A stretch of 64,000 bases of DNA from Kineosporia sp. NBRC 101731 (GTDB lineage: Bacteria > Actinomycetota > Actinomycetes > Actinomycetales > Kineosporiaceae): NCBI RefSeq assembly GCF_030269305.1, contig NZ_BSTC01000001.1, forward strand, positions 881,467 to 945,466, given 5' to 3'. Positions 32,765-41,332 of this stretch are shown here, in pieces (the first letter of the stretch is position 1; each line of letters begins with the position of its first letter). The notes under the pieces are model-generated. The model searched no databases. It was given only the letters and a program-made list of their open reading frames with translations, and had not been told where the DNA came from. Position numbers and translations under genes: made by a program.

Positions 32765-33183
32765 TCGAGGCGATGCTCACGCCCAACGGCGGCCGTTTCC
32801 GGTTCGACCCGGCGCTGCTGGCCGACCTGGCCCCGCACGTCTGGCCCGACGCCGTGCAGGTGCGGGCCCAGGGGCAGGTGGCCGACATCCTCGGGTCGTA
32901 CCTGCACCTGCCCGGGCTGCACCAGCCCGGCAGCGCCCGCGGGGTGGTGCTCGGCCTGCACCGCAGCGGTGAGGCGATCGGCATCAGTTCCGGCACCGCG
33001 CAGAACGCGGCCGACGTGATCGCCTGGATCTGCGCGGTCAGCCGGGTGCCGCAGCCGCACGAGGCCGGTCACGTGCTGCTGATCGACTGGATGCCCGACC
33101 CACTGCCGCTGTCCCCGTCCACCACGGCCGAGGAGCTGCTGAGATTCCGGGCGATGCTGCGCAGTTCGTTCTTCAACGGCTAG
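32761..33183 (+). CDS. Small protein coupled to the membrane/toxin-like protein
   Basis: A 140-residue soluble protein starting with GTG inside the previous stop codon (GTGA), so its translation depends on the membrane protein. It has no signal peptide, Cys pair or known motif; the centre alternates strands and helices (G-V-V-L-G-L-H-R-S-G-E-A-I-G). Position and size fit an immunity protein of a toxin pair, but this rests on gene order alone. It could equally be a structural partner. It ends 8 bases before the convergent VIT gene. Confidence 0.5.
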   Translation: MIEAMLTPNGGRFRFDPALLADLAPHVWPDAVQVRAQGQVADILGSYLHLPGLHQPGSARGVVLGLHRSGEAIGISSGTAQNAADVIAWICAVSRVPQPHEAGHVLLIDWMPDPLPLSPSTTAEELLRFRAMLRSSFFNG

Positions 33184-33191
33184 GGCGTGTC

Positions 33192-33932
33192 CTAGAGGGT
33201 GGTGCCGACCAGGCTCCCGACCAGGTAGGTGACCACCATGGCGAGGGCGCCGCCGACCACCACCCGCACGATCGCCCGGCGCCGCCCGGAACCGCCTAGC
33301 GTCGCACTCACCCCACCGGTGAGCGCCAGCGCGAGCAACACCACCAGAAACGTCACCGGTACCCGCGCCTGCAGGGGCGGCAGCACAATGGCGAGCGTGG
33401 GCAGAGCCGCACCCAGGGTGAAGCTCAGGGCCGACGCGCCCGCGGCCACCGTAGGGCTGGTGAGTGCGCCGGGGTCGAGGTGAAGTTCGGCATCGGCGTG
33501 GGCCGCGAATGCGTCATGTGCCGACAGTTCCACGGCCACCTGCTGCGCGGTCTGCTCGCTCAGGCCCTTCTGCCGGTAAAATCCCGCCAGTTCTTGCAGT
33601 TCACCTTCGGGATCGTCTTCCAGCTCACGCATCTCCTGAGCCAGCACGCTGCGCTCGCTGTCGCGCTGGCTGCTGACCGACACGTACTCACCCAGCCCCA
33701 TCGACACCGCTCCGGACACCAGGCCGGCCACCGCGGCGGTCAGGATGGCCGAACGGTCGTCGGTGGCTCCCGCGACGCCGACCACCAGGCCAGCGGTGGA
33801 GACGATGCCGTCGTTCGCGCCGAGCACACCGGCGCGCAGCCAGTTCAGCCGGCTCAGACGGGAGCCGGGATGAGGTTCGCCGCCATGCGGCCCAGTGGAC
33901 ACGGCGGAATCACACCACATTTCTTCTTTCAT
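33192..33932 (-). CDS. VIT/CCC1-family metal transporter
   Basis: The 246-residue protein starts its core with N-W-L-R-A-G-V-L-G-A-N-D-G-I-V-S-T-A, the hallmark of the vacuolar iron transporter family. Five hydrophobic helices (about 40-60, 65-85, 165-185, 190-210, 225-245) surround a charged cytoplasmic helical segment (95-155) rich in Glu and His that binds metal in plant VIT1. It probably moves Fe2+ or Mn2+ out of the cytoplasm. An inverted repeat lies just upstream. It is convergent with the small gene at 32761. Confidence 0.8.
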   Translation of the reverse strand: MKEEMWCDSAVSTGPHGGEPHPGSRLSRLNWLRAGVLGANDGIVSTAGLVVGVAGATDDRSAILTAAVAGLVSGAVSMGLGEYVSVSSQRDSERSVLAQEMRELEDDPEGELQELAGFYRQKGLSEQTAQQVAVELSAHDAFAAHADAELHLDPGALTSPTVAAGASALSFTLGAALPTLAIVLPPLQARVPVTFLVVLLALALTGGVSATLGGSGRRRAIVRVVVGGALAMVVTYLVGSLVGTTL

Positions 33933-33951
33933 TGTCTAACAACGCTTTTCA

Positions 33952-33974
33952 GGTGAGGTAAGCCATTCCTCACC
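33952..33974. promoter_or_regulatory. Inverted repeat upstream of the VIT gene
   Basis: ggtgagg (33952-33958) and cctcacc (33968-33974) flank taagccatt, 20 bases upstream of the transporter start. Position and the AGG..CCT arms recall metal-repressor boxes (DtxR/IdeR class), but the match to their consensus is weak. Confidence 0.35.
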
Positions 33975-34080
33975 CATCTGCCGGCTCATACGTGTGCGGA
34001 GGGTGACGACTCCAGGGCCGATCGGGCTGAACCGGCGGTACCTCCTACACCTGGGCCGGAACCGGGGCGAAGGTCAGCGC

Positions 34081-35013
34081 ATGATGGAGGGGGTGAGAAC
34101 TGCCGTCATCGTGGACGACGACCCGGAGGTCCGGATGATTCTGCGCGCTGCGCTGGAGTCGACCGGATTCACGGTCTTCGAGGCGACGACGGGGCACGAG
34201 GCGGTGGTTCGCGTCCGGGAGCACAATCCCGACCTGGTCACCCTCGACCTGGTCCTTCCCGGCTTCGACGGGGTCGAGGTGTGTCGCCGGATCCGGGAAC
34301 TGACCGACGCCTACATCGTGATGATCACGGCGAGTTCCGACGAGGCCGACCGGTTGGTCGGGCTCGCCACCGGTGCGGACGACTACGTGACCAAACCGTT
34401 CAGTCCGCGCGAGGTGCAGGCCCGGGTCGCCGCGATGTTCCGCCGACCGCGGCGCGTGGCCCGCACCGGGTCCAGGGACCCCGGCGAGGAGCTGGTGTTC
34501 GGCCGTCGCAGCTATCTCGACGCGGCCCCCCGGCACAGCGTCCCGCTCCAGAGCACTTCCTCGGAGGGCCGGCACGTCTATGCGGTGCCGGGCGGCGAGA
34601 CTGTGCCCGACGTCCCGCCCTGGGGCCCTTCCATGCTCTCCGGCGCGGACGAGGACGACCCCGGTCTCCTGCGGCACGGGCACCTGGCCATCGATGTCGA
34701 GGGGCGCACCGCGACCTACGCCGGTACCGAGCTCCCGCTCACGAAGATCGAGTTCGACCTGCTCGCCACGATGACCGGGAACCCGCGCCGGGTCTGGCGC
34801 CGCGAGACCCTGCTCAACATCGTCTGGGGCGGGCAGTGGTCGGACCATCACGTGGTCGAGGTCCACATCGGCAACCTGCGCCGCAAGCTCGCCGACGTCG
34901 CGGGAGCGGGCCTGCCCATCATCAAGACCGTGCGCGGCATCGGCTACCGGATGGCCCCGGTCGACCCGGCCCAGTCGTCGGGACATCACGCCGGCCTGCC
35001 CACCACCTACTGA
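34081..35013 (+). CDS. OmpR/PhoB-type response regulator with long linker
   Basis: The ~310-residue protein has a receiver domain (about 5-120) with the acidic pocket D12-D13-D14, phospho-acceptor Asp56, Thr83 and Lys105, then an unusually long linker (about 125-205), then a winged-helix DNA-binding domain (about 205-300: R-R-E-T-L-L-N-I-V-W ... V-R-G-I-G-Y-R). ATG 34081 is used, with GAAGG 8-9 bases upstream; GTG 34093 is another option, and an earlier ATG at 33994 gives a non-homologous lead. No histidine kinase lies next to it, so it is an orphan here. Tandem hairpins follow. Confidence 0.85.
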   Translation: MMEGVRTAVIVDDDPEVRMILRAALESTGFTVFEATTGHEAVVRVREHNPDLVTLDLVLPGFDGVEVCRRIRELTDAYIVMITASSDEADRLVGLATGADDYVTKPFSPREVQARVAAMFRRPRRVARTGSRDPGEELVFGRRSYLDAAPRHSVPLQSTSSEGRHVYAVPGGETVPDVPPWGPSMLSGADEDDPGLLRHGHLAIDVEGRTATYAGTELPLTKIEFDLLATMTGNPRRVWRRETLLNIVWGGQWSDHHVVEVHIGNLRRKLADVAGAGLPIIKTVRGIGYRMAPVDPAQSSGHHAGLPTTY

Positions 35014-35068
35014 GGTGGGGGGCGTCGTCCCCCATTTGAGGTGAGTGTCGTTGCTCCCTCTACGAAAT

Positions 35069-35094
35069 GAGGGACGACGTCCCTCACCTTTTTG
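35069..35094 (+). terminator. Intrinsic terminator of the response-regulator gene
   Basis: gagggac-gac-gtccctc (35069-35085) followed by acctttttgtt. A second hairpin built on ggggg/ccccc lies just upstream (about 35016-35034). Confidence 0.8.
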
Positions 35095-35123
35095 TTCGTG
35101 ATCACGGAGGGTTGGGGGGAACT

Positions 35124-35588
35124 TCAGAGGAAGGGGCAGTTCGCGGAGCCGGTCGTGACCGGGGCGCTCGTCCAGTTGCTGTAGACCGCCTGGATCCGGA
35201 ACTGGTAGGTGTTCGGTGTCAACAGGCCGTTGCGCACGACGTTCACGGTCCAGGTCGTGGTGGCTCGCCCGGAGATGCTGACCGCGGTCTGGGGCGTTCC
35301 GTTCAGGACAGGGGTGATGACGTATCCGGTCGCGTAGATCGACGTCGTCACGGACCAGGTGAGTTTCATCGTGGGTTGAACGAAAATGATGATGCCGCAG
35401 GTGCTGTTGTCCGCGGTCACCGAGATGGTGGCCGGGGCGGCCAGGGTGGCCGTGCTCGCCGTGGTGCTCGCCACGGCGGTGATCTGGAACGCCGCCCGGG
35501 CCTGGAGCGGCGCGAGCAGCACGAAGATGATCGCGGCCAGGGCGATCAGGATCGGCCGGCGGCGCAGGCCACTCAGCGAGGCGGTCAT
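35124..35588 (-). CDS. Secreted beta-rich protein of the TasA/SipW operon
   Basis: A 154-residue protein with a clear signal peptide: basic L-R-R-R, a hydrophobic stretch (about 12-28) and A-R-A-A as likely cleavage site. The mature part is Ser/Thr/Val/Ala-rich and beta-like, with two Cys (about 64 and 151) that could form one disulfide. Its start overlaps the SipW-like gene (ATGA), so it is a candidate matrix or surface component processed with the TasA-like protein. No catalytic motif is seen. Confidence 0.6.
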   Translation of the reverse strand: MTASLSGLRRRPILIALAAIIFVLLAPLQARAAFQITAVASTTASTATLAAPATISVTADNSTCGIIIFVQPTMKLTWSVTTSIYATGYVITPVLNGTPQTAVSISGRATTTWTVNVVRNGLLTPNTYQFRIQAVYSNWTSAPVTTGSANCPFL

Positions 35589-36373
35589 CGGGTAGGTTCC
35601 TTCGCGAAAGGGCTCTGGTGGTATTGGATGTCGTGTGGGTCGGGTTGCTTGTTGCTGCGCCGGCGCGGTGTCCAGATGATCGAGAGGGCCAGGACGGCGC
35701 CGACGACGGGTGCCACGTACACGGTGACCCGGGCGACCCCCGGCTCGCGGAAGAAACGGATGCCCTCACCGATCTTCGGGATCACCGTGTCGACCCGCCA
35801 CATCGTGCCGCTGGTGAAGTTGGCGGTCCACGGGTCGTTCGAGGGATTCGCGTCGCCCTTGGTCTGAACGGTGACGCTGCCGTTCGTCTCGGTGGTCACC
35901 GTGATGATGCGGTGGCTGACGATGCGGTGATCCTCGACCGGGATCCGGTAGGTGATGATGTCGCCGGGCTTCAGGTCGTAGATCGAGGTGCGGGTGTCCA
36001 CGGCCACGTCGCCCGGGTTGATCGTGGGCACCATGCTGCCGGTCAGCATGGTCATGGTCTGGTACGGGAACAGGTGGGGTCCGACGGCGAGGAACAGGAA
36101 CAACGCGAAAGCCACTGTGCTGAGTACATTCCCGATCTGATACGAGAGCACTCCGACGATTCTGCGGAAGTGGGCGGCAGGGCCGTCGGGCACCAGGGTG
36201 ACGGCCGGAGTTGCCTGCCCCTCACCACCAGAACCAGTGCCAGAACCACAGCCCGCACCGAGCCTCAGCCCAGCCGCCCGGCCTGTTCCGTGCACGATCT
36301 CGTCGAAGGAGACGGAGTCGGGTGAAACCGGGCCGGGGAGGTCGCGGACCGGCGCGGTGGCGACCACGACCAT
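35585..36373 (-). CDS. sipW: SipW-type signal peptidase I
   Basis: The 262-residue protein has a hydrophobic helix at about 80-98 followed by the nucleophile motif L-T-G-S-M-V-P-T with Ser113, and V-S-H-R with His154 as the general base. The Ser-His arrangement (not Ser-Lys) is that of the ER/SipW-type signal peptidases. A second hydrophobic helix lies near 223-240. SipW enzymes cleave TasA-like fibre proteins, and such a protein is encoded 65 bases upstream. It is coupled to the downstream secreted-protein gene. The Gly/Ser-rich N-terminal 70 residues are an extension of unknown use. Confidence 0.8.
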   Translation of the reverse strand: MVVVATAPVRDLPGPVSPDSVSFDEIVHGTGRAAGLRLGAGCGSGTGSGGEGQATPAVTLVPDGPAAHFRRIVGVLSYQIGNVLSTVAFALFLFLAVGPHLFPYQTMTMLTGSMVPTINPGDVAVDTRTSIYDLKPGDIITYRIPVEDHRIVSHRIITVTTETNGSVTVQTKGDANPSNDPWTANFTSGTMWRVDTVIPKIGEGIRFFREPGVARVTVYVAPVVGAVLALSIIWTPRRRSNKQPDPHDIQYHQSPFAKEPTR

Positions 36374-36438
36374 GTCCTCGACCTCCCCGGGCGGGTAGAG
36401 CTGGCAATCCTTACTGTCGGCCGGTAGGCGGGCGGAAT

Positions 36439-37059
36439 TTACTTGTTCGTGGCGGTCCGCTGGGTACCGAGGAAGGTGAAGCCGATGGTGCTGCTCTGGT
36501 TCTGCAACGAGTTGTCCGCCGTACTCGGCAGGGTCAGCGTGACCTTGAGATGGTCGGTGGTTCCGGCGGTCAGGGCGTTGAGGTTGGTCAGGGCCAGGTT
36601 CGCACCGATCACCGGGGTGCTGGCGAGGACCGCGGTGGTGGTCCCGCCGCAGGTGTAGGTGAAGGCGGGGGAGGTGCCGGCCTCGGTCCAGGCGGTGGAG
36701 CAGTTGTCGATCTTCAGCTGCAGGCCCATCGACGAGCTGGTGTCCAGCAGGCTGCTCGACGTGGCCGCGGTGGTCAGGGCCACGCTGGCCAGGTTCTGGG
36801 TACCGGAGTTGGTGAGGTCCACCGCGCGCTGCATGGTGTCGCCCGGCACCAGGCCGGTGGCGCCCAGGGTCAGGCGGTTCGCGGCGGAACCGGCGGTGCC
36901 GAGGGCGATGGTGACCGTACCGGTCGCGACGGTGGTGCTGGCCGAGGTCGAGCTGGTGAAGGTACCGAAGGTGCCCAGACCGGCCACGGCGGCCGCCGAG
37001 CCGAGGACGGCGACGGAGGCAACGACCTTGCCGGTCATCGTGGTCAGTCCGAGCTTCAT
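36439..37059 (-). CDS. TasA/camelysin-like secreted fibre protein
   Basis: A 206-residue protein with a signal peptide (K-V-V-A-S-V-A-V-L-G-S) ending around G-T-F-G-T-F-T-S-S-T, followed by T-T-V-A-T-G-T-V-T-I, the start pattern of the TasA/CalY/spore-coat-associated N family. The mature chain is Ser/Thr-rich, beta-like and contains two Cys. In Bacillus these proteins form amyloid-like biofilm fibres after SipW cleavage. It is the first gene of the three-gene operon, so all three products are probably exported and assembled together. Confidence 0.75.
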   Translation of the reverse strand: MKLGLTTMTGKVVASVAVLGSAAAVAGLGTFGTFTSSTSASTTVATGTVTIALGTAGSAANRLTLGATGLVPGDTMQRAVDLTNSGTQNLASVALTTAATSSSLLDTSSSMGLQLKIDNCSTAWTEAGTSPAFTYTCGGTTTAVLASTPVIGANLALTNLNALTAGTTDHLKVTLTLPSTADNSLQNQSSTIGFTFLGTQRTATNK

Positions 37060-37106
37060 ATGCCGTGCTCTCCTTGCTGGGCAGGGGTGGGTACCCCTAA
37101 CGAGTC

Positions 37107-37138
37107 GGCGGGGCGGTTCTGTTCAGAACCGCCCCGCC
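37107..37138 (-). terminator. Terminator of the oxidoreductase pair
   Basis: A perfect 15-base-pair stem (37107-37121 with 37124-37138) around a 2-base centre, 35 bases past the stop of the flavin reductase gene. No T-tract. Confidence 0.7.
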
Positions 37139-37173
37139 CGCAAGGTTTCCGCAAGGAACCCTCAGCCCTCGGA

Positions 37174-37963
37174 TCAGCCCGGACCGAACCTCTCGATCCG
37201 CACGTCCGCGGCGGGCAGGCCCAGGGTCACCAGCAGCTGGGAGGCGTGCTCGGTGAAACCCGCCGAACCACACACGTAGGCCGTGGCTCCGGGCACCGCG
37301 GCCAGCAGGGGCTCCAGGTCGGCCGCGGTCAGCCGGCCCACCGGGCGCCCGTCGGCGTCAGGCGCCTGCCGGGTGTGGATCACCGTGGTCTCCGGGCCGT
37401 ACTCACCTGGGTAATACAGATCCTCCGGCCGGCGCACCGACACCAGCAGGCGCAGGGGAACCGGTTCGCCCTGGGCGTGCCAGTAGCGCCGCATCGCCAT
37501 CAGCGGCACCACACCCGACCCGCCCCCGAGCAGCAGGGCCGGGGTGTCGCCGCGCCAGACGAACCAGCCGCCGAACGGTCCACGGACCTCGACCTCGTCG
37601 CCGACCCCGATCTCCTCGTGCAGGTACGGGGAGACCTCGCCGTCGTCGATGCGCTCGACGGTGAGCTCCACCTCGGAGCCGTTCCCGGGGGCGGAGGCGA
37701 TGCTGTAGGAACGCTGCGCGGTGGAGCCGTCGGGAGCGGTGAGCCGCACGTCGTAGTGCTGGCCGGGAACATGCCGGTCGACGTTCTCGCCCCGGATCGC
37801 GAGCCGGAAGGTCCTGGCCCGGGCGGTCTCGTCCCGGACCTGGGTCACGACCGCCGGGAGCCAGAGACGACGGGCCCCGGAGGGTGGGACCCGCCGCGTC
37901 ACCGGGCCCAGCGTGGGCAGCGCCGGCAGAGAAGCCGGCAGAGAAGGAAGTGCGGGAAGGCCG

Positions 37964-37971
<8 letters not shown>
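37174..37971 (-). CDS. Ferredoxin-NADP reductase-like FAD/NAD(P)-binding oxidoreductase
   Basis: The 265-residue protein has the FAD-binding R-S-Y-S-I-A-S motif (R-x-Y-S) at about 93-99, a G-P-F-G-G phosphate loop near 135, and a NAD(P)-binding G-G-G-S-G-V-V-P-L near 155; the end has Y-V-C-G-S-A-G-F, typical of flavodoxin-like reductase domains. GTG 37971 is used: it overlaps the stop of the preceding molybdopterin gene by 8 bases, whereas the frame further upstream lies inside that gene. The pair should pass electrons between NAD(P)H, FAD and the molybdopterin enzyme. The last ~20 residues lack an Fe-S cluster motif. Confidence 0.8.
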
Positions 37972-38563
<592 letters not shown>

Positions 38564-38696
38564 GTCGCTTCCTCTCGCAGATTCTTGGGGTACGGCAAAT
38601 TTAATCGAACACCTCAGCATCGTTGCAGGTGACGGCATTCCCGGCTACATCTATCGAATTTGGTCCGAAGTTTCGGGTAGCGCTATCCGTGACCGG

Positions 38697-39992
38697 ATGC
38701 GCACTATGGTCGGCGTGTCGATCGAAGACCTCGCCCAGGCGGCTGGTCCGGTGGCAGGAACGGTGAGTGATCCCTTGGACGGTCAGCCACTCACCGAGTC
38801 CGATGCCGAAGGCTGGATCCCCCGAACCTGTTTCAAGTGTGGCCCACCGCGCACGGTGGGTATCGAGCTGGAATATCTGATTCACCGCGACGTGGACCCG
38901 CCGGAGCATCTGGCGCCGGACAAACTGAAACTGCTGCACGACGACATCCAGACCCAGGCGCTACGATCCGGATTCACGGTCGAGCCCGGTGGGCAGGTCG
39001 AGCTCAGCTCCCTCCCGGCCGATGATCTTCCCGGTGCGATCGCCGACCTGACAGCAGATCTCGAGAAGCTGACCGCCGTCGCGAGTCGCCACGGGGCCCG
39101 GCTGACCGGAACCGGTATCGACTCCCTCCCCCTGCCCGTCCGGTACCTGCAGGAACCCCGATATGCCGCGATGGAGGAGTATTTCGATCGCACCGGCTCG
39201 GCCGGGCGGGTCATGATGCGCGCCAGCGCCTCGGTCCAGGTCAACATCGAGGCCGCGCGCATCGGATCCGGTCCCGGTGATTTCGACCGGCGCTGGGAAC
39301 TGCTGCACGCGATCGGTCCCGCCACCGCCGCCGCGTTCGGCCGGCCCACCCGGCACCCCGTCGCCGACCCCCGTCTGAAGGGCTATCGCCTTCTGCGTCA
39401 GGGAATCTGGCGCCGCCTCGACCCGGCGCGCTGCCACGCACCCGTCCCGACCTCCGGTGAAACGCTTCAGGAGGCCTACACCCGCTGGGTTCTCGACGCC
39501 CCCGTCCTGGCGGTGCGGCGAAACGGCCGCCCCTGGACGGCGCCGCGCGACCTGACCTTCCGCCAGTGGTTGCGTGAGGGTGCCCGGGCCGTGCCGGACG
39601 CCACCGCGCCCACCCTCGAGGACCTGAAGTTCCACCTGACCACGCTGTTCCCGCCGGTGCGGGCACGGGGGTTCTACGAGGTGCGCTACCTCGACCAGCA
39701 GCCCGGCCCCGGGTGGCGGGTGGCGGCCGCCACGGTCGCCGCGCTGATGCAGGACGACTCCGCCGGTGACGCCGCGCTGGAGGCCTGCGAGCCGGTGCGC
39801 GACGCCTGGGAGCTCGCCGCCCGTGAGGGCCTGGCGAACGACCGGGTGCGCGAGGCGGCCCGGAAGGTGCTGGAGCACGCCGCGCAGGCCCTGGACCGGG
39901 ACGGGATGGGCGAACTGGCCCAGCAGACCTCCGAGTACCTCGACCGCGTGGCCCTGACCGAACCGAGCGCAGTGGAGGAGCGACCGTGGTGA
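38697..39992 (+). CDS. egtA: EgtA, glutamate-cysteine ligase of ergothioneine synthesis
   Basis: About 431 residues with the GCS2-type ligase fold: V-G-I-E-L-E-Y near residue 49, G-G-Q-V-E-L-S-S near 98 and, further on, L-P-L-P-V-R-Y. It makes gamma-glutamylcysteine, the sulfur donor for EgtB. The start is uncertain: ATG 38697, ATG 38706 and GTG 38715 are in frame with no clear ribosome site, so the message may be leaderless. It overlaps egtB by 7 bases and is followed by egtC and egtD, the usual actinobacterial order. No egtE-like gene follows. Confidence 0.9.
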   Translation: MRTMVGVSIEDLAQAAGPVAGTVSDPLDGQPLTESDAEGWIPRTCFKCGPPRTVGIELEYLIHRDVDPPEHLAPDKLKLLHDDIQTQALRSGFTVEPGGQVELSSLPADDLPGAIADLTADLEKLTAVASRHGARLTGTGIDSLPLPVRYLQEPRYAAMEEYFDRTGSAGRVMMRASASVQVNIEAARIGSGPGDFDRRWELLHAIGPATAAAFGRPTRHPVADPRLKGYRLLRQGIWRRLDPARCHAPVPTSGETLQEAYTRWVLDAPVLAVRRNGRPWTAPRDLTFRQWLREGARAVPDATAPTLEDLKFHLTTLFPPVRARGFYEVRYLDQQPGPGWRVAAATVAALMQDDSAGDAALEACEPVRDAWELAAREGLANDRVREAARKVLEHAAQALDRDGMGELAQQTSEYLDRVALTEPSAVEERPW

Positions 39993-41332
39993 ACCCCGAT
40001 CTGGGTCCGGCGGAGCTGGACGACGCCCAGTTGCGCGAACGCCTGGCCGCCGACCTGATCCGCGCCCGCGCCCGTACCCAGCAGCTGACCGACGTGGACG
40101 ACACCGAGCTCACCCACCAGCACTCGCCGCTGATGTCGCCGCTGGTCTGGGACCTGGCACACATCGGCAACCAGGAGGAGCTGTGGCTGCTGCGGGACGT
40201 GGCCGGGCGCGATCCCCTGCTGCCCGAGACCGTGGACCAGCTCTACGACGCGTTCCAGTACCCCCGCAAGGACCGGCCGAAGCTCCCCCTGCTGGAGGCC
40301 GGGCCGTCCCGTCAGTACGTGGACGGCGTGCGCAGCAAGGTGCTCGACGTGCTGGAGCGGATCCCGCTGAACGGGCGCCCGCTGCTGAACCGGGGGTTCG
40401 CCTTCGGCATGATCGTGCAGCACGAACAGCAGCACGACGAGACCATGCTGGCCACCCACCAGTTGCGCACCGGAGAGGCGCTGCTGAGCGCACCGCGGCC
40501 ACCGCGGGCGTCCGCCAAGAATCTCCCGCCCGAGGTTCTGGTGCCGGGCGGCCCCTTCACCATGGGCACCGACGTCGAGCCCTGGGCCCTCGACAACGAG
40601 CGTCCGGCCCACGCCGTCGACGTGCCGGCCTTCTTCATCGACACCACCCCGGTGACCAACCGCGCCTACCGGGACTTCGTCGAGGACGGCGGCTACGACG
40701 ATCCGCGCTGGTGGGACCCGCGGGGCTGGGCGTACCGGCAGCAGACCGGGCTGAGCGCCCCGCAGTTCTGGAACCGCGAGGCAAACACCTGGACCCGGCG
40801 GGTTTTCGGGCGTACTGAACCGCTTCACGACGACCAGCCGGTGGTGCACGTCAACTGGTACGAGGCCGACGCGTACGCGCGTTGGGCCGGTCGCCGGCTG
40901 CCGACCGAACCGGAGTGGGAGAAAGCGGCCCGTTTCGACCCGGTGTCCGGGCGCTCGCGGCGTTTTCCCTGGGGCGACGAGGAACCGTCCGCCGAGCACG
41001 CCAATCTCGGTCAGCGGTATCTGGAACCGGCCGAGGTGGGAGCGTACCCGGCAGGGCGGTCCGCCCTCGGGGTGCACCAGCTGATGGGCGATGTCTGGGA
41101 GTGGACCTCGAGCACGTTCAACGGTTACGACGGATTCCGGGCCTGGCCGTACCGGGAGTACTCGGAGGTCTTCTTCGGGCCGGACTACCGGGTGCTGCGC
41201 GGCGGCTCGTTCGGGTCCGACCCCTCGGCCGTGCGGGCCACGTTCCGCAACTGGGACTACCCGATCCGGCGGCAGATCTTCAGCGGTTTCCGGTGCGCCC
41301 GGGACCTGACCGCCGCCGAGAAAGATGTGTAG
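39986..41332 (+). CDS. egtB: EgtB, iron-dependent sulfoxide synthase
   Basis: The 448-residue protein has a DinB-like N-terminal domain with iron ligands His59 (D-L-A-H), His146 and His150 (H-E-Q-Q-H) and a C-terminal formylglycine-generating-enzyme-type domain (about 175-445, ending in F-R-C-A-R-D). It joins gamma-glutamylcysteine to hercynine using oxygen. GTG 39986 overlaps the egtA stop. It overlaps egtC by 8 bases. All metal ligands and the usual length are present. Confidence 0.93.
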   Translation: MVNPDLGPAELDDAQLRERLAADLIRARARTQQLTDVDDTELTHQHSPLMSPLVWDLAHIGNQEELWLLRDVAGRDPLLPETVDQLYDAFQYPRKDRPKLPLLEAGPSRQYVDGVRSKVLDVLERIPLNGRPLLNRGFAFGMIVQHEQQHDETMLATHQLRTGEALLSAPRPPRASAKNLPPEVLVPGGPFTMGTDVEPWALDNERPAHAVDVPAFFIDTTPVTNRAYRDFVEDGGYDDPRWWDPRGWAYRQQTGLSAPQFWNREANTWTRRVFGRTEPLHDDQPVVHVNWYEADAYARWAGRRLPTEPEWEKAARFDPVSGRSRRFPWGDEEPSAEHANLGQRYLEPAEVGAYPAGRSALGVHQLMGDVWEWTSSTFNGYDGFRAWPYREYSEVFFGPDYRVLRGGSFGSDPSAVRATFRNWDYPIRRQIFSGFRCARDLTAAEKDV

